From Woeseiaceae bacterium (lineage in GTDB: Bacteria > Pseudomonadota > Gammaproteobacteria > Steroidobacterales > Woeseiaceae): 20,356 nucleotides of DNA. The stretch covers positions 1 to 20,356 of the forward strand of contig WTCH01000366.1 in assembly GCA_013138675.1 (NCBI GenBank). Reading direction: 5' to 3'. The translations under genes were made by a program, and so were the position numbers. Below the pieces are notes generated by a model. It ran no database searches and was not told the origin of the DNA. It saw only the letters and a program-made list of their open reading frames with translations. Position 1 is the stretch's first letter. Each line of letters opens with the position of its first letter. This document shows positions 1 through 5,859 of the stretch, piece by piece.

Positions 1-1
1 G

Positions 2-412
2 GACTATCCAGAGCGCGATGGGTGGAGTGAACGCAATTACCTTGGGCTTATCGCTTATGCGCATCAGCGCATGGGCAGCGACGAAATGTTTCAGGATGCG
101 ATGCAGCGTTATGAAGCAGCACTCGACTACCAGCGCCAGATGGGCGCGAACAATCAAAGTTTCGCGTTTGCAGAGGCAGTGAATGCCGTGCTTCGAGGGA
201 ATCATGAAACCGCTCTTCTGAAACTGGCTGCGGCGATTGACGGTGGCGTCACATTCGATCCGAATCTGAGCAATTCGTGGCCAATGTTCGAGGCACTCGA
301 TGGCAATCCGCGATTCGAAGCAATTATGACTGACATGACGGGACATCTAAATTCGGAAAGAGCGAAACTGGGTCTTGAGCCAATTGCGCGTCATCAAGTA
401 CCGGCTCAGTAG
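2..412 (+). CDS. C-terminal fragment of a TPR-like protein, 5' end outside window
   Basis: An open frame runs from the window edge to a TAG at 410-412, so the true start lies upstream and about 136 residues are visible. The visible part is helical and alanine-rich, with repeated aromatic/alanine spacing (for example AYAHQRMG, MQRYEAALDYQRQMG, FAFAEAVNAVLRGNHETALLKLAAAI) that resembles tetratricopeptide helices. It ends with a block (FDPNLSNSWPMFEAL, GNPRFEAIMTDM) like the one closing large winged-helix or adenylate-cyclase-type proteins with C-terminal TPR arrays in gammaproteobacteria. Those families sense or scaffold through the TPR part, but the N-terminal effector domain is not in view, so the function cannot be given. 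An internal ATG at 71 is not a convincing start because the reading frame and helix pattern continue upstream of it. Confidence 0.7.
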   Translation, partial: DYPERDGWSERNYLGLIAYAHQRMGSDEMFQDAMQRYEAALDYQRQMGANNQSFAFAEAVNAVLRGNHETALLKLAAAIDGGVTFDPNLSNSWPMFEALDGNPRFEAIMTDMTGHLNSERAKLGLEPIARHQVPAQ

Positions 413-426
413 ATAAACCTGAAGAA

Positions 427-444
427 CGCATTCGGCCGAATGCG
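427..444. repeat. Perfect 18-base palindrome behind the TPR gene
   Basis: CGCATTCGGCCGAATGCG reads the same on both strands and lies 14 bases after the TPR gene stop. As RNA it would fold to a 7-bp stem with a GGCC loop. No T-run follows, so a classical intrinsic terminator is not supported. It may be transcript-end structure, a protein-binding palindrome, or the first element of the repeat-rich stretch that follows. Confidence 0.5.
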
Positions 445-477
445 AGAATAGATTCAGGCCGAGAGTTGCGCAGGAGC

Positions 478-671
478 GAATGTCCGCTTCTGGCCGTTAG
501 CGGCCGTTCGATTTCCCTGATTTCGGCCCGGTGGAACGACCGCTTTAGGTGAAAGCAGACACTCAGAAAATGTCCCTCGAAAATTCGCTGCCGAGTGTCC
601 GCTTTACGCCCTAAAGCAGACATTCGTCTACACTTGGTCTGAAGGGCTGCTTATGAACCGAAGCGGACATT
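478..671. repeat. Cluster of degenerate TGTCCGCTT / AAGCGGACA inverted-repeat units
   Basis: At least four imperfect copies of one hairpin unit (TGTCCGCTT, short spacer, AAGCGGACA) lie in about 190 bases. One starts at 478 with GAATGTCCGCTTC. A second spans 538-560 (GACCGCTTT ... AAAGCAGAC). The best spans 593-625, with a stem of about 14 bp containing one wobble and one mismatch around a 5-base loop. A worn one covers 647-671 and ends AAGCGGACATT. The fragment AATGTCCCTCG near 569 is a further partial copy. The units differ in sequence and spacing, which suggests old dispersed repeats rather than a fresh tandem array. No gene or transposase accompanies them. Confidence 0.65.
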
Positions 672-699
672 GACCCAATGTTGCGGCTACTGTGATAAA
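670..699 (+). promoter_or_regulatory. Candidate sigma-70 promoter for the bactofilin
   Basis: TTGACC at 670-675 is followed after 18 bases by GATAAA at 694-699, preceded by TG at 691-692 as in an extended -10 element. Transcription would start near 706 and give a leader of about 105 bases before the bactofilin ATG. The -35 overlaps the last inverted-repeat unit. The match is fair, not strong, and no better pair was found closer to the gene. Confidence 0.4.
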
Positions 700-811
700 T
701 CTCGTCGGGGTTGGATGTGTGACCTTTGCAGAACTGGAGTATTCTTTCCTCTACGGCGGTTAGTTGGAGGTCCGGCGGCCGCTGAAATTACATGGACTTG
801 GAGGACAAGCG

Positions 812-1285
812 ATGTTCAAGAAAGGTCAGGGCACTGATAGTTCGGCAGCGTCTTCGCCGCTTCGGATCGGCGAACAACAGCGCATACGCTCAAAAAATGT
901 ATCCGTTATTGGACCGACGCTGGTGTTCAAAGGCGAGCTGTCTGCGGATGAGGACTTGGTGATTGAAGGCACGATCGAGGGCACTATTGCCCATCATAAA
1001 AAGAACCTGACGATTGGTGAAAAAGGTCGAGTCACAGCCGACATCCATGCGAGTTCCGTCCTCGTCGAAGGACAGCTGAACGGTGATATCCATAGCGACG
1101 GCTTGGTGTCGATGGCCGAGGGCGCGATGGTGATCGGCAATATCTACTGCACCCGCATATTCATGGAAGAAGGTGCTCAGTTCAACGGCAAGATCGAAAT
1201 GACCATACCGGTTCCATTAAAAATTGCCCCGGAACCGGAAGAGGTTGAGGAAAAGTTCGGGGAAGCCGAGAACCTGACTGCTTAA
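812..1285 (+). CDS. Bactofilin (DUF583) cytoskeletal protein
   Basis: The 157-residue product has the bactofilin layout: a short polar N-terminal tail, a central beta-helix of short repeating strands rich in G, V, I and D (about residues 30-130, including DLVIEGTIEGTI, VLVEGQLNGDIHSDG and VIGNIYCTRIFMEEGAQF), and a short acidic tail. Bactofilins polymerise without nucleotide into membrane-associated filaments that place cell-wall enzymes, stalk or polarity factors; which role applies here is unknown. The ATG at 812 is chosen because GGAGG sits at 800-804 with 7-base spacing; an in-frame TTG at 764 would add 16 residues but has no such site. It stands alone, without the peptidase neighbour (M23) often found next to bactofilin genes. 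Family is confident; biological role is not. Confidence 0.92.
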   Translation: MFKKGQGTDSSAASSPLRIGEQQRIRSKNVSVIGPTLVFKGELSADEDLVIEGTIEGTIAHHKKNLTIGEKGRVTADIHASSVLVEGQLNGDIHSDGLVSMAEGAMVIGNIYCTRIFMEEGAQFNGKIEMTIPVPLKIAPEPEEVEEKFGEAENLTA

Positions 1286-1308
1286 CACGCCGAAAATTAT
1301 TCATGAAT

Positions 1309-1402
1309 GGCGGCTTTTGGCCGAAAGCCGCCGGTCGCGAGAGGGGATTGACCCGGATCGCCTTTGGGCGATCCTCACCCCTTCGGGACGCCTCCGGCGT
1401 CC
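1309..1402. repeat. Three consecutive perfect-stem hairpins between bactofilin and tRNA-Glu
   Basis: Hairpin 1 (1309-1332) has a 9-bp stem GGCGGCTTT/AAAGCCGCC. Hairpin 2 (1355-1374) has an 8-bp stem GGATCGCC/GGCGATCC with loop TTTG. Hairpin 3 (1386-1402) has a 7-bp stem GGACGCC/GGCGTCC with loop TCC. None is followed by a T-run, so they are not standard terminators. Together they look like a compound intergenic repeat or a strongly folded 3' end of the bactofilin transcript. Whether copies occur elsewhere in the genome cannot be seen here. Confidence 0.6.
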
Positions 1403-1466
1403 AAAACGATGGCGCGTTTTGTCGAAGCAGTGATCCCAATCCTCCAAAGGAAGAATCAAACAAACA

Positions 1467-1493
1467 AAAAGACCCGCGCAAGGCGGGTCTTTT
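1467..1493 (-). terminator. Intrinsic terminator of tRNA-Glu, probably bidirectional
   Basis: AAAAGACCCGC (1467-1477) pairs with GCGGGTCTTTT (1483-1493) around a 5-base loop. Read on the minus strand it begins 7 bases after the tRNA CCA end and the stem is followed by TTTTTGTTTGTTTG, a good U-tract. Read on the plus strand it is followed by TCTTTTGTCTGTTT, so it can also stop transcripts coming from the bactofilin. Confidence 0.9.
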
Positions 1494-1500
1494 GTCTGTT

Positions 1501-1576
1501 TGGTACTCCCTACCGGATTCGAACCGGTGTTACCGCCGTGAGAGGGCGGCGTCCTAAACCACTAGACGAAGGGAGC
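1501..1576 (-). tRNA. tRNA-Glu, anticodon CTC
   Basis: The reverse strand folds into a full 76-base cloverleaf with encoded CCA at 1503-1501. The anticodon arm is CCGCC-CTCTCAC-GGCGG, giving anticodon CTC (plus-strand GAG at 1540-1542), which reads GAG. The T arm is ACCGG-TTCGAAT-CCGGT, and the D arm (CGTCTAGTGGTTTAGGACG) matches bacterial tRNA-Glu. The acceptor stem is GCTCCCT against AGGGAGT, so the first pair is a G-U wobble rather than the G-C of E. coli tRNA-Glu. E. coli uses only the TTC isoacceptor; a CTC form is an extra gene in some GC-richer genomes. It has its own promoter and terminator and is transcribed divergently from pcnB. Confidence 0.96.
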
Positions 1577-1618
1577 GGAGTTCAGGTTTTAACCTGCCCC
1601 GGTCGTGCAGGGGCTGCT

Positions 1619-1646
1619 ATTATACGGCCGCATAGCCAATGCTCAA
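1619..1646 (-). promoter_or_regulatory. Promoter of tRNA-Glu
   Basis: On the minus strand TTGAGC (1646-1641) and a perfect TATAAT (1624-1619) are separated by 16 bases. The -10 is followed by the GC-rich stretch AGCAGCCCC, the discriminator type associated with stringent control of stable RNA genes. The 5' leader contains a small hairpin (GCCCC/GGGGC) before the mature tRNA end at 1576. On the plus strand the same place reads TATTATA (1618-1624), so a -10 for pcnB may overlap it. Confidence 0.8.
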
Positions 1647-1658
1647 GCGGAATTTCGA

Positions 1659-2975
1659 TTGAAAAATAGCGGGACCACGAAGTCCGCAGCTCCAAAGATC
1701 ATTCCCCGCGCCGCTCACAATGTCTCCCGGGACGAGTTTTCCAAAAGCGCGTTGAAAGTCCTTTATCGGCTGCACAAGTCGGGATACCAGGCGTTCCTGG
1801 TGGGCGGGTGTGTGCGCGATGCAATGCTGGTGCTGCATCCCAAGGATTTTGACGTTGCCACCAATGCGACACCGGATGAGGTTCGGGCTCTGTTCTCCAA
1901 TTGTCGCCTGATTGGCAGGCGATTCCGGCTGGCCCACGTTCGTTTTGGTCGGGAGATTATTGAAGTTGCGACATTTCGAGCAGCGGCCAATCACTCGGAT
2001 GACGATCACGCTCATGATGACGAGGGCCGCATTGTTCGGGACAACGTCTACGGAAGCATCGACGAGGACGTGTGGCGCCGCGACTTCACCTGCAATTCGC
2101 TCTACTACAACATCGCGGATTTCAGCGTTTGGGATTACACAGGTGGCGTAGAACATATCGAGCAACGGCACATTGTCCTGATTGGTGATCCGGACAAACG
2201 ACTCCGCGAGGACCCGGTTCGAATGCTTCGAGCTGTGCGCTTCGCAGCCAAGCTCGACTTCACAATTGACGAAACGGTCGTCAAGGCCATTGCCCAGGAT
2301 CGGCCATTACTTGCGAATGTTCCTGCCGCCCGGTTGTTTGACGAATTCTTGAAGATGTTTCAGTCAGGATTCGCAGAAAGAACATTTGACCTTCTCCGCG
2401 AGCATGGACTGTTTGGCATGTTGTTTCCTGCGACGGATGAGCAGCTCAACAAGGACGAGTCGTTTGTCGAGTTTGTCCGGGCAGCACTCCGGAATACCGA
2501 CCGACGGGTGAAAAGCGATCATTCGGTGACGCCCATGTTCCTGATTGGCGTTTTTCTTTGGGGCCCGACCAGGAAACTCGCGGCAGTTCACCGCTCGGAG
2601 CAGAAAATGTCCGAGTCGCAGTCTCTCAGCCTGGCATCTTATGAACTAAGCGGGCAGCAGCAGAAGCGCATTGCAATTCCGCGCCGTTTCACGGCACCGA
2701 TGCGAGAGATGCTCGCGTTACAGCCACGGTTCATGCAGATGCGCGGCAAGAAGGCGATGAAATTGCTGGAGCACCGGCGTTTTCGGGCGGCCTACGACTT
2801 CATGGTGCTGCTCGCCGAGGTAGGACAGTTCGATAGCGAGACGGCAAAATTCTGGACCGAGGTCCAGGGCCACTCAGCCGAAGAGCGTGCCACTAGTTTT
2901 CAAATCGATGCGCAGCCGAGTAGCCAACGCCGCCGCAGGCGCAGACGGCGTCCAAAGCCCGCGAATTCATCATGA
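1659..2975 (+). CDS. pcnB: Poly(A) polymerase I
   Basis: This nucleotidyltransferase adds poly(A) to RNA 3' ends and so promotes decay by exonucleases. Visible features are the GG motif FLVGGCVRD (about residues 46-54), the catalytic pair in KDFDVATNATP (D63 and D65), the RRFRLAHV segment that separates PcnB from CCA-adding enzymes, RRDFTCNSLYYN, and the substrate-binding RLREDPVRMLRAVRFA. The tail ends in a run of nine arginines plus KPA, the basic RNA-binding end typical of the family. The TTG at 1659 gives 438 residues. An in-frame GTG at 1605 would give 456 but would place the start inside the divergent tRNA-Glu promoter, so it is less likely; SD support is weak for both. The stop overlaps folK by ATGA, suggesting translational coupling. 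Confidence 0.95.
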   Translation: MKNSGTTKSAAPKIIPRAAHNVSRDEFSKSALKVLYRLHKSGYQAFLVGGCVRDAMLVLHPKDFDVATNATPDEVRALFSNCRLIGRRFRLAHVRFGREIIEVATFRAAANHSDDDHAHDDEGRIVRDNVYGSIDEDVWRRDFTCNSLYYNIADFSVWDYTGGVEHIEQRHIVLIGDPDKRLREDPVRMLRAVRFAAKLDFTIDETVVKAIAQDRPLLANVPAARLFDEFLKMFQSGFAERTFDLLREHGLFGMLFPATDEQLNKDESFVEFVRAALRNTDRRVKSDHSVTPMFLIGVFLWGPTRKLAAVHRSEQKMSESQSLSLASYELSGQQQKRIAIPRRFTAPMREMLALQPRFMQMRGKKAMKLLEHRRFRAAYDFMVLLAEVGQFDSETAKFWTEVQGHSAEERATSFQIDAQPSSQRRRRRRRRPKPANSS

Positions 2976-3472
2976 GTCCAGATCAGGGTGCGCCAACGCC
3001 GGCTTACATCGGTGTCGGCAGCAATCTCTATGGCCCCGAGGAGCAGGTTGAGCGCGCTATCGACGCGCTTTCGAGGACTCCCGAATCTGAACTGGGTGCG
3101 CGCTCATCGTTGTATCAATCGGCGCCATTCGGACCGGTCGACCAGCCCGATTTCGTGAATGCCGTAGTCAGGTTGGTCACGAAACTCGACGCCCCGACTT
3201 TGCTTCACCAACTGCAGCAAATAGAGAATTCACAAGGTCGCATACGCGGTGAACACTGGGGTCCACGGGTTATCGATCTCGATTTGCTCGTATTTGGGGA
3301 CATGATTGTCGATCTGGACGATCTCAAAGTGCCGCATCCGGGCATTGCCGAGCGAAATTTTGTATTGTTGCCTTTGCAGGAGATTGCGCGCGATCTGGTG
3401 ATCCCCGGCCTCGGCAGGGTTGTCGAGATCGCGGTCAATCGTGACGAGCCGCGCATCACGCTAATCCGTTAA
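2972..3472 (+). CDS. folK: 2-amino-4-hydroxy-6-hydroxymethyldihydropteridine pyrophosphokinase
   Basis: HPPK transfers pyrophosphate from ATP to 6-hydroxymethyl-7,8-dihydropterin, a cytoplasmic step of folate synthesis. The 166-residue product carries the opening YIGVGSNL, the pterin-pocket segment SAPFGPVDQPDFVNAV, and the family signature HWGPRVIDLDLLVFG (about 95-109), with metal-binding D102 and D104. It ends with KVPHPGIAERNFVLLPLQEIA, as expected. Length is normal for the monofunctional enzyme. The start ATG overlaps the pcnB stop in ATGA, matching the pcnB-folK pair known from many gammaproteobacteria. Confidence 0.96.
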   Translation: MSPDQGAPTPAYIGVGSNLYGPEEQVERAIDALSRTPESELGARSSLYQSAPFGPVDQPDFVNAVVRLVTKLDAPTLLHQLQQIENSQGRIRGEHWGPRVIDLDLLVFGDMIVDLDDLKVPHPGIAERNFVLLPLQEIARDLVIPGLGRVVEIAVNRDEPRITLIR

Positions 3473-3484
3473 CCAGGAACCGAT

Positions 3485-4159
3485 GTGACCGTTAGCCCGC
3501 TCAACCGGAATGCCGATTCCTCACGGTACATCGTGATCGAAGGACCCATCGGCGTTGGCAAAACCAGTCTGGCTAAAAAGCTGGCCGACAGCTTGTCCGC
3601 AGACGTGCTCCTGGAGGAAGTCTACGAGAATCCGTTTCTCGAGCGCTTTTACCGGGATGGGCAGTCGGCTGCATTGCCGGCTCAGATGTTTTTCCTGTTT
3701 GCACGGGCGAGGCAAATCGAGGATCTGCGCCAGGCCGATATGTTCGCCAACGTGCGTGTGTCTGACTACCTGTTTTCAAAGGACCAGCTGTTCGCCGAAT
3801 TGAATCTGAGTCCTGACGAGCTGAACCTTTATAACCAGGTTACGTCGTCACTTGATATAGAGGCGCCGATTCCCGATCTCGTCATCTACCTGCAGTCATC
3901 AGTTGATGCCTTGCTCGAACGCATAGCACGCCGTGGAATCCTGTTCGAACGCGCGATCGACAGGCGCTACCTCGAGAGAGTCACAGAAGCCTACGCAAGA
4001 TTTTTTCATGCTTACAACGACGGACCGTTGTTGATCGTGAATGCATCGCAGATCGACCCTATTAATAACGAAGCGGACTATGCGCAGTTGTTCCAGCAAA
4101 TTGAACGAACGACAGGCGGACGTCACTTCTTCAACCCAGTGGCAGCAGCGCTCGCCTGA
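3485..4159 (+). CDS. Deoxynucleoside kinase family protein
   Basis: This 224-residue P-loop kinase belongs to the deoxynucleoside kinase family (dGK/dAK/dCK type), which phosphorylates deoxynucleosides for dNTP salvage. The Walker A motif is GPIGVGKT at residues 20-27. A helix rich in aromatic residues (AQMFFLFARARQIEDL) matches the nucleoside-pocket helix. The DYLFSKDQLFA segment near residue 94 occupies the usual substrate-contact place, and the lid RIARRGILFE (about 140-150) matches the family lid except that the usual RGR triplet reads RGI. The GTG start is supported by AGGA at 3475-3478. Base preference (guanosine, adenosine or cytidine) cannot be told from sequence. It sits 12 bases after folK and just before panB, probably in one transcript. 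Confidence 0.88.
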   Translation: MTVSPLNRNADSSRYIVIEGPIGVGKTSLAKKLADSLSADVLLEEVYENPFLERFYRDGQSAALPAQMFFLFARARQIEDLRQADMFANVRVSDYLFSKDQLFAELNLSPDELNLYNQVTSSLDIEAPIPDLVIYLQSSVDALLERIARRGILFERAIDRRYLERVTEAYARFFHAYNDGPLLIVNASQIDPINNEADYAQLFQQIERTTGGRHFFNPVAAALA

Positions 4160-4170
4160 GAGTCTCCTGA

Positions 4171-5001
4171 ATGTATACACAACTCGAACAACGAGGCATG
4201 TCTGAGCCGCCCGTCAATGTTTCAACGCTTCGGCAAATGAAGCAGGACGGTGAGCCCATAGCCTGTTTGACAGCTTACGACGCGAGCTACGCGGCCCTGG
4301 TCGATGCGGCCGGTACCGACGTTGTGCTCGTCGGCGATTCACTCGGCATGGTCGTACAGGGACACGATACAACAGTGCCGGTAACCGTTGACAATATCGT
4401 GTACCACACACAAGCGGTTGCCCGAGGCCTGCGCCATGCATTTCTCGTCGCTGACATGCCGTTCATGAGTTATACAAACCCGACGCAGGCGCTCGACAAC
4501 TCTGTGCGACTCATGCAGGAGGGTGGTGCGATGATGATCAAGCTCGAGAGCGGCGGTGGCCAACTCGAAATTGTTGAACATCTTGCCGAGCATGATATTC
4601 CTGTTTGTGCGCACCTGGGACTAAAGCCCCAGTCTGTTCACAAGCTCGGTGGATTCAAGGTGCAGGGTCGCGAGCCCGATCATGCTCGCGAAATGGTCGA
4701 GTCTGCAAAGCAGTTGCAGGATGCCGGAGCAGACATTGTTCTGCTCGAGTGTGTTCCCAACGAAGTCGGGCAGGCCATGGAAGATGCCCTCGACGTGCCG
4801 ATCATAGGCATCGGTGCAGGCCCTCACGTTGACGGTCAGATCCTGGTGCTGTACGACGTCCTCGATATTACGCAGGGCAAGACACCGAGATTTGTCAGGA
4901 ATTTTCAACAAGGGCACGACTCGCCGCTTGCTGCTCTGCAGGCCTACGTCAAGGCGGTTAAAGACAGCAGTTACCCGGCGCCCGAGCATTGTTTCTCCTG
5001 A
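4171..5001 (+). CDS. panB: 3-methyl-2-oxobutanoate hydroxymethyltransferase
   Basis: PanB transfers a hydroxymethyl group from 5,10-methylene-THF to 2-oxoisovalerate to give ketopantoate, the first committed step of pantothenate synthesis. Seen: PIACLTAYDASYA, metal ligands in VLVGDSLGMV (D56) and VADMPF (D95), GGAMMIKLESG, and the catalytic glutamate in LLECVP (E193). Length is 276 residues. The second in-frame ATG at 4198 would give 267 residues, nearer the usual 264 and closer to the usual residue numbering, so it may be the true start; neither has an ideal SD site. Starts 11 bases after the deoxynucleoside kinase and lies 9 bases before panC. It depends on folate, which links it loosely to folK upstream. 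Confidence 0.96.
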   Translation: MYTQLEQRGMSEPPVNVSTLRQMKQDGEPIACLTAYDASYAALVDAAGTDVVLVGDSLGMVVQGHDTTVPVTVDNIVYHTQAVARGLRHAFLVADMPFMSYTNPTQALDNSVRLMQEGGAMMIKLESGGGQLEIVEHLAEHDIPVCAHLGLKPQSVHKLGGFKVQGREPDHAREMVESAKQLQDAGADIVLLECVPNEVGQAMEDALDVPIIGIGAGPHVDGQILVLYDVLDITQGKTPRFVRNFQQGHDSPLAALQAYVKAVKDSSYPAPEHCFS

Positions 5002-5010
5002 CCTGATTCG

Positions 5011-5859
5011 ATGATTTTCATAGAAGACAAGCACGAGCTAAAGGAAGAGCTCGCCGAATGGCGTCATGCCCGGGATCATGTCGCCATTGTTCCGACGATG
5101 GGCAATCTTCACCCCGGCCATGTCAGCCTCGTCGACGTCGCGAAAGAACATGCCGAACGTGTGGTTGTCACTGTGTTCGTCAACCCGACACAGTTTGGTG
5201 AAGGCGAGGATTTTGAGACATATCCACGGACGTTCGACAAGGACACACGACGGCTGAAAACCGTTGCGGCGGATGTGTTGTTCGCACCATCTGTGGAGAC
5301 CGTCTATCCGTTCGGAATCGAGAGTGCGACTGCGGTGACGGTGCCAGGCCTTACCGAAAATTTCTGCGGGTCATTTCGTCCCGGGCATTTTGATGGCGTG
5401 ACGACGGTCGTCGCGCGGCTCTTCGCCCTGGTGCGGCCTGACGTCGCCGTATTTGGGCAAAAGGATTATCAGCAGCAACTTGTGATCAGGCGAATGGTTG
5501 AAGATCTGAACCTGCCTGTGACGATTATTACGGCAGCAACGATTCGCGAGGACGATGGCCTCGCGATGAGTTCGCGAAACGTTTATCTCAGTGATGACGA
5601 GCGAGAGAAGGCGCCGGCTCTGTACCAGGCATTGGCCGATGTTGAGCGCCAGTTGCGCGATGGCGTCGGTGATTTCGATGCGCTCGAGCGACAGGCCAGC
5701 AATGAACTTGAACGTGCCGGGTTCTTGCCGGAATACGTTGCTGTTCGGCGGGCTGCAGACCTGGGCCCAGCAGAGGAAGCTTGTCGCGAATTAGTCGTGC
5801 TGGCTGCAGCGAACCTGGGGCAGGCCAGACTGATAGATAACGTGCTGGTTAAGCTCTAG
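5011..5859 (+). CDS. panC: Pantothenate synthetase (pantoate--beta-alanine ligase)
   Basis: PanC joins pantoate and beta-alanine using ATP through a pantoyl-adenylate. The 282-residue product has the HIGH-type motif VPTMGNLHPGH (H34 and H37), NPTQFGEGEDFETYPR, FRPGHFDGV, VFGQKDYQQ, and the KMSKS-equivalent IREDDGLAMSSRN. All are standard for the nucleotidyltransferase fold of this family. No panD follows, so beta-alanine must be made by an enzyme encoded elsewhere. The TAG stop shares the four bases CTAG (5856-5859) with the stop of the convergent GGDEF gene, so no space remains for a terminator between them. Confidence 0.97.
   Translation: MIFIEDKHELKEELAEWRHARDHVAIVPTMGNLHPGHVSLVDVAKEHAERVVVTVFVNPTQFGEGEDFETYPRTFDKDTRRLKTVAADVLFAPSVETVYPFGIESATAVTVPGLTENFCGSFRPGHFDGVTTVVARLFALVRPDVAVFGQKDYQQQLVIRRMVEDLNLPVTIITAATIREDDGLAMSSRNVYLSDDEREKAPALYQALADVERQLRDGVGDFDALERQASNELERAGFLPEYVAVRRAADLGPAEEACRELVVLAAANLGQARLIDNVLVKL

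Noticed and set aside
324..623. Minus-strand frame of 99 residues over the repeat cluster
   Set aside because: It is the translation of the inverted-repeat units and overlaps the TPR gene end; no SD site and no protein-like pattern.
478..671. Possible CRISPR array
   Set aside because: The units are palindromic, diverged, unevenly spaced and lack unique equal-length spacers; no cas genes nearby.
764..811. TTG start for a longer bactofilin
   Set aside because: The ATG at 812 has an ideal SD site (GGAGG, 7 bases) and the added residues look like leader sequence.
1303..1669. Two plus-strand frames across the hairpins, terminator and tRNA
   Set aside because: They translate the antisense of tRNA-Glu, a well-known source of false genes.
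1620..2171. Minus-strand frame of 183 residues inside pcnB
   Set aside because: Fully shadowed by a clear pcnB reading frame; no family features.
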